A stretch of 64,000 nt of DNA from Lineus longissimus (Eukaryota; Nemertea; Pilidiophora; Heteronemertea; Lineidae): positions 4,836,001 through 4,900,000 of the forward strand of contig NC_088308.1 in assembly GCF_910592395.1 (NCBI RefSeq). Reading direction: 5' to 3'. Positions within the stretch are counted from its first letter, which is position 1; every line of letters begins with the position of its first letter. The notes under the pieces were generated by a model that made no database searches, was not told the origin of the DNA, and was given only the letters and a program-made list of their open reading frames with translations. The translations under genes and the position numbers were made by a program. Shown in pieces: positions 40,601-54,445 of this stretch.

Positions 40601-43600
40601 ACATTGACTTGGCTCAGCTCCAGATCTGGCATGAATGGCTCCACGAAGAACAGTGCACGAAGACTGACAGGGCTGCACCAAGGAATAACAAGCTGAAAGT
40701 AACAAGACAATTTTGGACATTTAGAGGCGGTCAGCTAGAACAGTGATATCCAACCTTGCAAGACAACAACCACTGAAATCAATCCATAACTTATCTTGTT
40801 TGTGCTTGAGAGATAAGAGTAACTGAGAGCTGCATGTAGACGGCAATTGGTGCGAAATCACAAAATTGGCATCCTCCAAACTTGTTCAGACATGTTGGAA
40901 AACTTTAAACAACTCTGTACCGTAGACTAGAAACAGAAATCTGAATATCTTAAGTCTCCTTATTCCAAAGCATACACCCCCTGTGTGATGATGCAGATGA
41001 CTGCGATTTCTAGGGTGGTGTATTCACCGAGTGACGACAACTTTAGCGGACATGTGAACAAGAACAGATCATAGTATTCAAGGCTTTCTCTCCACATACC
41101 CCGAGCCAGAACATTGCATTCCAAGTCCAGGACCACGTCCTGTGCATGTAGTTCATCCACCTCCAGAAAGGGTAGCGACTTGTTGTCTTCCTATCAATGT
41201 GCTTGTGTACTGAGAATGTCGGCTGGGGGAAGAGAAAATGATAATAAGTGACATCGGTTCTCAAAACAAGCAGTATAATCAAGACATGTACAAAGAGTAA
41301 TACTGGTCACTGAGTACGGAAGATGAATGTCTTTCCAACCAGTGGCTTCAAGATCTGCTTTATGGTCAGGGTGCTCTCTCAGTGGAGTTAGAGGTAGCTC
41401 TATTATCATGCATTTTCAGCTACTGCGCCATATGAATCAATGTAGGAACAGCCAAATCTACATATAAAGGAGCAATCAAAATGTTTTATAAATATTTTAT
41501 TAAAGCCACTTGAACTAAAAGCTGGGATAGAATGATGTTGTATGATTTCACAAAGCAGTACTACATATTTTCCTTTTCACTAAATTCAATGACACCCTTG
41601 CCATCAATATTGATAAACTTCATACTTGACAATAGTGAGTCGGACATGATTAGTAAAGGACATAAAAGATGTTAAAAGGTTTCCTTTCATAATCAATTGA
41701 AACACCACAAAGTAAGGTTAGATAGGTACCAACAAAAAAGATATTGTAGGGGAGTCATCGGAAAGAATACACAAAGTGGACCACTGACCCGCTGCAACCT
41801 CACACTTCCCAGCAGTAAGGATTTAGAACAGAACAACCACCACCAAGAAGAGCAAAACAACAATTTGGCTACATAATTGGTCTTGTGAAACTAATGTTTA
41901 CAGTGCAGTGTGACATATGCTAATACATGTACATATTTACAGGTGTTTGACACTTGACCAAGGTTGGCACAGGATCAATGGATCTAATTGAAGTGTGTGT
42001 TCATACCATTGACCTCACTAGAGCTAAAGAAACTGTAAATTTGCTACTGGTACTGGTACTGGTACTGGTACTGGTACTGGTAGAGCTGATAGTGATGATC
42101 ATTTTACAATTGTTTCATTATGTTTGTTACCATAAACATTGATGTTTGTTAACAGGAATGTTTGATGTTTGTTACCAAAACTGATGATGTTTGTTACACT
42201 ATATTCAATATTTTTGTCATCAGTAATGATGATGTTCAAACATTGAAGTCTGTTGATGTTTGTTAAAATTTACAATATCAACTTTCAGCTACTCATATTC
42301 TTATTATAAAGATAGTTTGTTATGTATACGTAAATCTACATGAAATATTTAAAGTTAACTTAAAACTATTTATATTGTGATAAAAGCAGTGTATGGATCA
42401 ATTTACATGGATATCAATGCACTCTGCGAATAAAAGACATACCACTGTGTCATTCAAGACATTAGGGTTAGTTAATACTGGCTCATAGTTCCCCGCGCCA
42501 GTTGGCGATGGCTGTAAATGAATTGAGAGGGTGGCAGACTTTAGCAAGAAATATCTAAATGAATCTTAGGGAAAACTGCATTACCGAGAAATCGACTTAT
42601 CCCTGATGAATTAACGATAGTTGTACTGGGGAATAGTGTGTAACATAAAACAAACAATCCAACTAAACAGTGCAAAAATGATTCAGGAAATTCAATCATG
42701 CTGTGCATAATCTTAAAGTCAAATCAAGGGCATGCAAAATACAATAAATGTGTTCCAATGCTGGTGTGGAGCAAAACTGTGAGCAAAAACCAAGCCCAAT
42801 TTAACATCATCTTCAGCCATCAAGGGTAAATATTAACAAATCCGCTTACTATGAGCACATCGGAAGTGTGTGAATGTTTACCCTTGAAGCTTTAGTATGC
42901 TCTTTATTAGACTACCGAAGTAACTTTGGCTTTCGTGAGTGGTACAAGAAAACATAGGGCAACCTGTATCAGAATAACGGTATCCCTCTACAGCTATTCC
43001 CAATTCACATTGGCTGCATTTGGTTCTGGGCTTTAGACTAAATTTTGTCTTAAAATACATGATGTCAATCTTTTTCTCAAAAAATAATCGACACAAAAGT
43101 CAAAACAGTCATGCTGAGTATTAACAAGAATGCCATCTTTCCAAAGCCGTAACGGTTTCTTTTGTGTGTTTAGGTAAAAGGTAGTGCCACCACAGGAAAT
43201 CAAAGCAGCAGATACATGTAAAGGAAACCATGTAAAGGGACCAGAGAATCTTGGTCAAAGCAGGATCACCCCATTACCGAGATGGTCGCCAACCGGGTTC
43301 AACTGTACATGTAATCAAGGTTGCATAGGGATCAATGAAGCAAACAAAACCTCACAGATCTAATGTGGGACTCATCAGATGACAAGACTCAACTTGAGGC
43401 TCAAGACGTTAAAAACAAGCTCGCCAACACCAAGCGCCCCTTTAGAGAAACCAGCTGAAGAGACCAAGTTTTTCTTGGGCGAGATGCACAAAAAAAGAAT
43501 ACTATATAAATACTAATTGATGAACATACAATCGTTGAATATTCTTCACCCCCGTTATTCTCCTGTACAGTTAATAAAAGGAAAACGTAAGAAAAAGAGT

Positions 43601-46600
43601 GATAAATTACAACCAACTAAGGATTGTATACATGTGTAAAGTTATGTTCTAGCAACTGCCCTTGTATTTGGACTCCAAAGGACAAAACCGAAGAAAAACC
43701 TATTCAAGCAAAGCGGTGGTGTAACTTATGCCTGTTGGGCTAAGATTTTATGTTCATGGATGTTTCAAAATGAAAGCAGCACATGTATGCAATCCTACAT
43801 GAACACAGAGATGAAAGTGATATAAAGGGTTCTGTCCAAGTTATGATGACTGATGATTATAATCATAATTATAACATTTTTCTTCTCATTTGGGAAGCAA
43901 TGTGGCATGAATTGTCATAGTTTCTTACAACGCCCTAGCTTCTATATAGGAAGCAAATTATGTAGGCCCAACTTCCCTAGATAGCTTTTCAGGAAACCAG
44001 AGATGGGGTAGGACCCAGTCACCACGGACAGACCCCAGATTGTAGTGAAACATCAATAACATCAAAATTAAATCCAACACCAAGATATGACTTAATGAAA
44101 AGCAATGCATCGTAGAGTCAGATGTCGTTAAAGATTTGAAGAATTCCAACTGAACCCTCCAAGGATGAATTCTTCACAGGGAAACTAGGGGTGACCATCT
44201 AAGGTTTTTGTATCAATGGTAATCCCTGAAGGGTCCAGAATGCATGCATCAAATTGACACAGAGGAAAAAACATTTTCAAACTTCTGAATTTATAGAAAA
44301 TGAAATCAACACCAGGAAGAAGATGAAATGTATTTTTAAATAGATAAATAATCATCAGCACTTATGAATATATTCTCACCTGGTTGGGGCCAGATCGTGG
44401 AGCAGTGATGGCAGTCGGGGTTTCAACAATAACGGTAGGAATAACCTCAGATTCTCCATGTAGATGGCGCTTTACGACCCAGTTCCTCGGCAGCCAGGTG
44501 CGGGTGTGGAAATAGTACTCTCGGGTTGGGTACCGGATCTTCAGGAGTTCTTTCCTCAGGAATGGTTCTCTCTGAAAAATTACCAAGAAGTCTTTACATC
44601 AGAGGTCTTTAGCAACAAGCTGATTTGAGGAGAAGTTGGAGAGCCCAGCTATCAGCCTCCTTGTTTTTCCTCTTTTGGTATCATTGCTTATTACTTTATA
44701 GTTGATACCAATAATGTTCAACTTCTCATAGAAAACTACTGCAAAATCTGACAACCTTTGGTATAATTGTAGCTACATGCAGGGACCATTTCCCATAAAG
44801 CTTTTACCATTGATTTTTATGGATGCTGCTTACAAGTTTATACAGTTTAATTCATTACCTCCTTCATAAAATTCAAATCCCTCTGCAGGAAATAGACTGA
44901 TTGTTCCAAGCCAGCCTCTCGACATTTCTGAATGGACTCCTCGTGTACTGAGAACTGGTTCTGAGAAATGAACTCTTTCTGAAAAGGAGAGTTTAAAACA
45001 GATGAATAGCTTCATTCAAAATAAATATCCCTATTAGATCATCAGTTGCAATGAGATGAATCATCAGGGGAGCATTAATCAAAAAACCATACGAACATCT
45101 TATGGTCCATTCTAATTATCTTAACCATGAAGCTGGCAGCACATTTATGTAAATGTCGACAACTTCATGACTGCGAGTTCAGTTTAATCAGGGAGCTGAA
45201 ACCAATGAATGCCAATCGCATCTCAGCGTATTTTATATATGTGAATTGGCTGTGGGATGATTAGTGCTAAAACCAACCTCGAATTCATTGAGTTTCTCAT
45301 TGACCCACGCTCGGATCCTTGAACGAACAGGGTATGTCTTCTGAAGGTGTGTCTTCAATTCTTCCTTGTGTTTCACGATTTTGATTTTGACATTTTCAGC
45401 AGCCTTGGTCATTATGAGTACAGCTTTGGCCTGCTGCACGAGTAGTAGGCCTGAAAGAATGAAAACGTAGGGCGAGTTATATACCCAATTACAATCGGTT
45501 CCTTCATCTTCCAAAAAATCATTGTGAAATATGTATTTAACCTGATTTCAAACCGGAATTACGAAAAAAACTTGACAATGTTTTCACATGCATAAACTAT
45601 GAATCCTTCAGGACTATTGGACACATCACTCACAACAAACTAACTTGACAAGCTTCCTAGGAAAGTTCCTTTAAACAGCACCTTTTTGACAGTACTGTTT
45701 GTCAAGGACTCACCCAATCCAGGAGACAGGTTCTCCACATCCTCACTACTCAATATTGCACTATAAACTCTCCTCAGGTACTCCTCCATGATGGCGTTAT
45801 TCACCTGCAGCGAAATCTCATCTTGCGACAAATTCTTGCCTGAAATTATCAATGTTTTAGTTGTAAGTTTCAACGATATAAATGAAGACAATATCACTAG
45901 CCCATGGTACATGACACAGATAAACCAGGTACAGAAGATTCAAATTACCTGGACCATGCTCACCAGTGAAACAAAATCAGGAGTATGGATTATTTTTTTT
46001 AACTTGGAGTCCATTGCTATCCCAGCGGAAGGTGCAAATTAGAATATGTTCTCTTCAGCAATTTTACATTCTTATCTCAGTCTTACTTTTGAAATCAAAA
46101 TCAGGAAGATTCCCTGAGGAGGGGCTGGAAAAAGTAAATAGATATATGTACCTCTCAAATCTTGAAGAATCTGCTCCTTATACTGAACATACCAGCCCTT
46201 GGCTTCACGTTCAAGAATCTCTTTCAGAAGGTTGTGTGACTTTTTCATCAGATCATTGTTGAAAAGTCGAAGGTCGATCTCCTGCCCTTGGGGCGTCTGG
46301 TAATTGTAAGGTACCAGCGGCGGTCGAAGATCAATCGTCTGCAAAGGAAGTAAATGATACATTACCATTGTTGTTATAAGAATTGATTCAAACTTTCAAA
46401 AGTTTACAATGAAGTGAAAACATACAGGCGATTGAGTCTAAGCCCAAACTGAAAATGCATCATTCATTTAACTGATGCTGACAATGATGGAGTCAAATTG
46501 TTAAAGACAGCCTACATTTGAAACTGCCCTCAGAAGACCTATTGGGGCGTACATCACTGCGCTAAGTCAATTCACCAACCTTGTGTTTTTCGGCTTCCAG

Positions 46601-48772
46601 TTGTTTGCTCTTCTCACGCACATATTCACAGAAGTTGCTGAACTCCTTCTTGCAGTTCGACTGCAAAAAAATGACACTGTTATTTTCAACCCAAATGTGT
46701 GACAGTGGGCAACTCACTTGACTTTTAAATCAATTGCTTTTGGACAATTTGATAAGAGATTTTTGTGTCCACTAAAATGGGAGCCAACTACCAAAACATG
46801 TAAAATGTGCAAACAGATTTCAAAACTGGATTTCAGAGTGATTTAAGGCAAGCCTCTAACTTTTTCAGTATTCAAAGTGTGCACCTAACATAGCCAATGC
46901 AGCCATCCTCTCCTACCTTGATATCCATTTCTGCAATGAGATGTTTCGTGTGCTCTTCTCTGATTTTAGTACCAATATCACCGGGTGTAGTTGACGGCAT
47001 ACCGAGCAAGATATCTGAAAATGAAAAAGGTTGGCAAGTTAGTTATATGCTATTCTTCAGCCAATCTCTAGCTATGTTTTCACTGACAGCAGGAAACCAC
47101 TGTGATCACAGGAAACAGTGTGGTTTTTACAGTCACTGGATTTCGAGGTAAGTCATTGGCTCAGCAACTGTAACTGACCACAAAGTCTGTAAAAGCAGGA
47201 AGACCTTCACAGTTAATCAAGATTGGAGGATCAGACATAGTAATTTGGTCAGAGGGGGAAAAGAGATGTCTAGGACTAGGCGTGTGCTTGGGGATCGGTG
47301 ATCGAAATCTGCAAGGAAAAACCATCTTTCTAATTCAGAGATGCCTTGGGGAAACAATGTTATTGACTGGAACTACCACCATTTGACACTCTCTTTTAGT
47401 ATTCCGTTTTTTCCTTTAAGTCAACGGCAAGAGACAGTTGAACAAGTAATATTCAGTGAATAGTACTTACCTAGGAGTAAATAGAAGCTGTCTAGAATGC
47501 CTCTGAGTGACTGTGAAAGACTGAAGAAATGTGAGTAAAAGCGGTTCCTGGCTGTGATGATAGACAATCTCAAAGCTTTGGCAGTGTCCTGAAAACAAAC
47601 GTTTGAATAGTTACATGAATGTAATTTCTGCAGCTACCATGTACACGGTTATCCCACTGACATGATCAAATCTGTGCCAAGAGCAATGTCTGGTCATATG
47701 CAATGCTGGTACAGTAGAACCATATTGGACTGCTCAGTTACAAGGAAACTTACATGGAGTAATGAATCTCGGGACCTGTCCGTCCCTTTCTGTAACAGCA
47801 TTGTTAAGCGCCACTTGTGAATCTGGCCGGGGAAGTTGATGCTGTCCACCTCAAATTCCCTGAAAATGTAAAGTGCGAAAGAAGATGAGACATTGTCACT
47901 AAGGGTTATATTCTGAATGATAAATGTTACCGAGAGACAAATCTGGTTTGTGGGATACCATTTTAGTGTCCAAAGTTGCAACACCTCACCATAGGAGTAG
48001 GACGACAGCAGCCTGGTACAATCTGACTACATGAGGAAGTGATATGATTGGGTCTCTAGCTCAATTAGGGAAAACAATCTTCAAGATATTCAGACATCTT
48101 ACCCGTATGTTTTGACATCTTCCAGCTGTTTTTCGCTCAGCTTTTTCGGTTCCCCATTTGCATCCATGGCAACCTCCTCCAACTCGTCAAAGTTGGGAGC
48201 CACGAACAGGTCGGAGAAGGTAAGCCTATCGTTCAACTGGAAAGATAATGTTGAAAAGCATGAATAAGCCAACAATTTATAACGAAGAACGCTCAAGACA
48301 TGCTACGAGCCAGGAAAATGCAATTCGCAAAAATAAAATGAGGCGCAAAGATCTTTCAGTTAACAGCACTGCTGTTACTCACTTCTCTATCACCAGCAAC
48401 TTGTCTCGCCTGGACGACTGACGGGGGAAGAGTGATTGGGAAACTCCTCCAATGGTACAGCATCATTTCAGCGACCTCCTTAATCTTCTTTAACATATCT
48501 CCCATTTCTGGCGGAAGGCCATCTGGTTTGATGTCAAACTTCAGAGGCTCACGCTGAAAATACATAGTCATTAGATCATCTGATTAAAAAGAATTAGATT
48601 TGGGTCAAACAGGAGAAATATTGCATTTTAAAACGGTTTTGTTTTGAAGTTTTAAGGACTTGGTCACAACTAAAGGCATCTTTATGGTGGTTCTAAACAA
48701 CAGATAGAAGATCCGAGATGTGATATGAGATCAGGCATGACCTACCTCTGCTTCAGGATCGTCTGTTTCCAT
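34685..48772 (-). CDS. Large multi-pass membrane protein of unassigned family
   Basis: I reconstructed 26 exons with GT-AG borders whose phases all agree. In coding order they are 48772-48746, 48553-48383, 48236-48103, 47859-47754, 47588-47471, 47014-46917, 46660-46580, 46338-46152, 45839-45714, 45450-45278, 44978-44859, 44571-44380, 42511-42443, 41222-41100, 41040-40978 (uncertain), 40692-40603, 40279-40165, 39921-39765, 39365-39301, 39049-38912, 38493-38345, 37917-37685, 36299-36224, 36095-35886, 35602-35301 and 35093-34685. The product is 1,243 aa, or 1,222 without the uncertain exon. Residues 1-534 are charged, helical and apparently soluble. Residues about 560-785 hold several hydrophobic spans: WNAMFWLG followed by LVIPWCSPVSLRALFFV, then SFGLVLCFPLVCIVSSLLSM, PFITLLVHLAAVLFF and FWRFIFLGILQPIGALLGGL. 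A long hydrophilic C-terminal region follows, ending in an S/T/D-rich tail with RRSS and RRRSS. The start is the first ATG after an in-frame TAG. I do not recognise the family, and no function is proposed. Confidence 0.85.
36522..37614. mobile_element. Composite intronic repeat with three ~300-bp units and a terminal hairpin
   Basis: This lies in the intron between exons 37917-37685 and 36299-36224 of the membrane-protein gene. Three diverged units begin with GACCTCTGTGACCTTGA or similar at about 36642, 36956 and 37257 (periods about 314 and 301). Each carries CCCCCT.G.GGCCAAA, ACCAAACTT.GGT, TCAATAG and GAAACGTGCC. The right end is a GAC/GGAC run followed by a perfect 11-bp hairpin (37589-37614, arm AGCTCACCTCT, loop GCTA). 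GCTCACCTC also marks the left end (36523). Repeats of this type are familiar from marine invertebrate genomes. No transposase frame is present. Confidence 0.65.
38046..38125 (-). repeat. tRNA-derived SINE head with an intact T-arm
   Basis: On the minus strand a perfect T-arm, CTGGG-TTCGATT-CCCAG (38069-38085), is preceded by a box A-like GACTGCAGTGGAAACAT at tRNA-like spacing. The 3' acceptor side reads CGGTCCC, but no matching 5' acceptor strand exists, so this is not a working tRNA gene. It lies in an intron of the membrane-protein gene. Confidence 0.6.
42045..42080. repeat. (TACTGG)6 hexanucleotide microsatellite
   Basis: Six perfect TACTGG copies occupy 36 bp in the intron between exons 42511-42443 and 41222-41100 of the membrane-protein gene. 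The perfection suggests length polymorphism. Confidence 0.95.
42121..42270. repeat. Degenerate GATGTTTGTTA repeat
   Basis: The word GATGTTTGTTA or a close variant recurs about four times within 150 bp, mixed with CATTGA and GATGATG. It directly follows the hexanucleotide microsatellite in the same intron. Confidence 0.6.
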
Positions 48773-50154
48773 TTTGAAGTTGTGGATCTTTAACCAGCTT
48801 CGGTCCAACTAAAGGAAATTTCTGAAGGAGAAAACAACGTTAGTTGTTACTATTCCTTGTCAACACAACTTTCTCAGATGTTAGCGGGGTAGTTTTTTTC
48901 TGACCTGTTCGGACTCGGAGTATGCACCTTTGTTTTGGGCCCGGCTCAGTTTCATCTTAGTCAAAAAGGTCAACACACGGCATTGTCTTTGACTAAGCTA
49001 TGAAGCCGGCGAAGGACATTGTGACGATCGTCATCAATGACGATGACGACGAGACAACCATACCATACCATGACAACAATTACAAGAACATACAAATGTA
49101 GTCATTCCATCACTGCAGCGGAAGTTTCAATTCAACATCTGAATAGGACAGTTTCAGAGGATACCCGACGCAAACTCCAAGGTCAAAATTGTCCATGCTG
49201 AGTTGTTTAGATGAGAACCTTCATGTCTTTTTTTGGATGGAAGAAAAAGAAGAGAATCGAGAATCTAAATCTGCACTTCATCAATCTTCATTCATGTAGC
49301 TGAAACTTTGCAATGCATTATCAGATTACCTTGATATTTGACTGTTGCTATGTGAACTAATAACACATCATGCACACCTTGATAACTTTGTCTCAACTGA
49401 TGTGTGTTTTGAGGGAGAAAGGCATTATTATGATGGGTGGTGCATCACTCTTGTCAATTTTCTGAAAATGGCTGATCTCGTTCTGTCTCACCTTTTCTCG
49501 GAACAGCTGATGTCAAGGTCGGAAGCCTCGACTTCGATCTTCTTTCTAAAAATCACGTAAGTAGGCACATCTTGGAAATTTTTCGATTTGAAAATCGATT
49601 TAAATCTTCTTGATCTCAGTATATTATGTCAACAGTTTTGATTAAATTGTTAAATTAAGTTATTCTCTTCTCGTCTTTGACAGCATTTTGCGATAATAGC
49701 TCTAGATCATGGTGATTTTGCTCCATGAAATACCGTGTTGTCTTGTGTCAAGCTATTCGCTGGCTTTTCATATGGCGTGTATGGCGCTATGTATGTTTTG
49801 TGTGCATTCAATCGTACAATGCATACACACGAATCCACGAAGCACTGTATTCCTGGCAGAGGTCATGATTTGATGAAAGGACTCTGTCACTACGTACACA
49901 TGTCAGTGATACATGACTTACCCATGACTTATTCCTTCAACTGTGAAAACCTCAAAATTTGGAAGTTCAACTTCAAGTGCGTTGTGCGATATTCCATGTA
50001 TTTATATTGTAATTGTATCGCCACGTTGTGAGAGTTTGTGTTGTATCTCCGCTTTTAAATGGGAATCAATGTCATGACGTAAATGGCGATACAATATCGC
50101 AGAACGTTAGGTCTATATTACGCGCGACGCGATTTACAGGATGTCAGTTGTGTT
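48773..50154. other. Divergent intergenic region
   Basis: This is the 1.4-kb space between the start codon of the minus-strand membrane-protein gene and the inferred start of RPS2 transcription. It must contain the 5' UTR of the former and the promoters of both. A splice-acceptor-like sequence just upstream of the membrane-protein ATG suggests a further 5' noncoding exon. No TATA box could be assigned, and no coding frame was seen. Confidence 0.5.
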
Positions 50155-50167
50155 CTCTTTTTCTTTC
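50155..50167 (+). promoter_or_regulatory. RPS2: TOP / TCT initiator tract of RPS2
   Basis: The tract CTCTTTTTCTTTC begins 19 nt before the RPS2 start codon. An uninterrupted pyrimidine run at the transcription start is the TCT initiator and 5' TOP motif typical of ribosomal-protein genes. It would give a very short 5' UTR under growth-dependent (mTOR/LARP1-type) translational control, which is inferred from the family. Confidence 0.75.
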
Positions 50168-50173
50168 AAGCAA

Positions 50174-51849
<1,676 letters not shown>

Positions 51850-51891
51850 ACATGTCTGATATCATGTCATTGTAGAAGAAATGAGTGGAGA

Positions 51892-51897
51892 AATAAA
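51892..51897 (+). terminator. RPS2: Poly(A) signal of RPS2
   Basis: AATAAA lies 43 nt after the RPS2 stop codon and is followed by further AATAAA-like words, giving a short 3' UTR as usual for ribosomal-protein mRNAs. Confidence 0.8.
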
Positions 51898-51962
51898 CAA
51901 AATAAAATAAAATTCCTTCTCTATTTGTTCATTTCCTGAATATATGTCAGAAGACTTGCAGA

Positions 51963-52520
51963 AGGCAAGACAATCTCCAGTTCTTTGTTGTGGGAAACTA
52001 GCAATGCCCTTCCCTTTGGGACAACTTGCTCACGAGAAGTCGCTGAATGGATCTGGATGTCTTTGGTTGGCATTAGTCTCCAATTTATTCTAGATCATCA
52101 AGACCAGTGAGGGCTTTTTAGATTGTATCCAAATGTATGCCTTTCCCTAAACCAGTTCATACCAGGAATGCAATCAAAACACACCCGAGAAGACATCCGG
52201 TGGCAAGGCAATGCCCTTCTCTGTGGGACGACTTGCCCACAAGATGTCTTCGAATGCACCTGGATGTCTTCGGTTGGCATTAGTCTCCAATTTATCCTAT
52301 ATCATCAAGACTAGTGAGGGCTTCAAAGAATGTGCCCAAATGCATGCCTTTCCCTGAACAAGCTCAAACCGGGAATGCAATCCAAACACACCCGAGAAGG
52401 CATCCAGTGGCAAGGCAATGTGGGAAACTAGCAACGCGCCTTTACTTCTCTTTGGGACAACTTATTCACTGGTTCTCATCAGTGTCTGATTATCCTATGT
52501 CATCAAGACTAGTGAGGGCT
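51963..52520. repeat. Tandem repeat of about 207 bp, nearly three copies
   Basis: Copies share GGGA(C)AACTTG, CTGGATGTCTT.GGTTGGCA, TTAGTCTCCAATTTAT and ATCATCAAGAC.AGTGAGGG. Equivalent points are at 52053 and 52260, and at 52094, 52301 and about 52500 (periods 207 and 200). The third copy is shortened internally. The array starts just past the RPS2 poly(A) site. Confidence 0.85.
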
Positions 52521-53665
52521 CCCCAGATTATACCAACTCTATATTGAGATTTACTGACACTCCATATCGAGTCCATATAATATGGGCCTGGCTTCCTGCA
52601 GGTAGTCGTCTCAGTTAAGGACATAAAGGGGATAGTGGTAATCATTTATCTTTACAACCTCCAAAACCAGGCCCTCGTATTCAATGACCAAACGTCTCTC
52701 AAAATAAGATGTCTTTGGCTGTTCCTTATATTGTGTTGTCTTTTCGTTTCAAAGGTTAGAATGCAAGATAAACTGATTACTTTCCCCTTTGAGGACAGTC
52801 AATTTGTGATCGTCCCAGCAAAACCACAGGTCTCCCACTGGAGAAACTGCTGGCCCAAAAATTATGATGTAGTCGTTCTACTATACAACTCTTCTCCAAG
52901 TCACAATTGCCATTCTAGCACATCAAGTGTGAATGCGTGCTGACATGCAATCTGTTTTTGAAGCAGCTGTTCTAACAAGCAAACAGAGATCTCCTCTGAC
53001 AAGACATAACATGTATACATGTAATGATTTAAGGACAATGTAGTCCTGGCCTTGCACTAGATGTCTTCCTACAATTGGAAATGTGTCCTTGAAACAGTCT
53101 CAAGAATACATGGCCTATTCTCTGAAAATCCTCTCTCACTCTGATTGGTGATAAAGTGTACCTGTATTTTAGTCCCACAGCTAAATCTATTGTACACTCT
53201 GGACGCAGTGGACCGGCCTCATCCCTCAGAAGGAGATCAAATTATAATGACACAATGGACTGCCCAGGGAGTCTTATCTATTGTAGTGTAGTAGTGTACT
53301 GTTCTCTCCCTCAACACGAAACCTCGTCTCCAACATGAAAACACTGAAGGACAGTTGCCCATTTCAACAGAACCGAAGTTTGAGCGTCCGCATTTGAACT
53401 GGACCCTTTATTATTGATATTTGGGGGTCCGAGACTAAAAGCGTGGTCCCTTGCACCAGAGAGTCTATGCCAGGGCAAGTAAAAGACCACATACAGGTCA
53501 ACAATGGTCTATATTGGAGTCCATATATACCTCTGGCAAAAATCCAGAAGGTTGTGCACACGTTGTGATGACTGATTGATTGATTAATTTAAATATCCTC
53601 CATCTGACAGGAACTGGTACAGAAACAAATGAAGAGATAAACAGACTGTTTTTTTACGATAACAA
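52521..53665. other. Intergenic space between convergent genes
   Basis: No coding exon or distinct element was recognised between the 207-bp array and the candidate poly(A) signal of the FAM234-like gene. Confidence 0.5.
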
Positions 53666-53671
53666 TTTATT
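53666..53671 (-). terminator. Candidate poly(A) signal of the FAM234-like gene
   Basis: Minus-strand AATAAA lies 775 nt past the stop codon. A long 3' UTR is implied; earlier variant signals are possible. Confidence 0.45.
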
Positions 53672-54445
53672 TCAACATTTCCAAAATCAGGAATATGTCG
53701 CATCCAAAACCGGTGGTTAATCTCATCACACAACAAAGCACAAACAGAACAAAGACAAACAAATACAATGAACGACTGACAAACTTCAAAAAGGACCAAT
53801 AAAATGAGACAATATCTGGAGTTGAATTGACTTGAGTTTTCTACTGAGTGGCCACAGATCAAGTCCTATATAAGCACTACCGGTACATCAAAGAGAACAA
53901 TGTCATACATGTTTGACTTAAAATGAGAAGATCTATGGAATGTATATTACTTCTGGAACAAATTATGATAAAATGAAACAGACCAATTTCGTAAACCGGG
54001 AACCGGCTCAACATGTCGACATAGTATTTCATTAAATCCGTCAGGCTACACATGTATATTGAACCAAAACATACAGACAAACATAACATATGCCTACCAC
54101 TTTCACCATCATTTCAAAACAAGAGGTACATATAATAATTTATGTATAAATATACGAGGTATCATTTGGGAAAAGACCCATCAAATGACACCATCCTTGG
54201 TTTGAGAAATATAGTCATTTTAAAGGGAAACTATAGACAGGGGCCTGGTGGGCTAGATTATGTTACAGGAATTGGCAAATAGGTGTCTTTACTCTCTGAT
54301 CGCAATCCGTAATCTTCACACTTACATGTGAAGGGAACACTTCTATCACAAACTCAAACCTAACCACATCCATTACTCAACCGTGTATGAGTCACCTCAT
54401 GAAGACTCACAGTAAGACCCCCTAGCTCCTACCTAGCGTCTCCCT

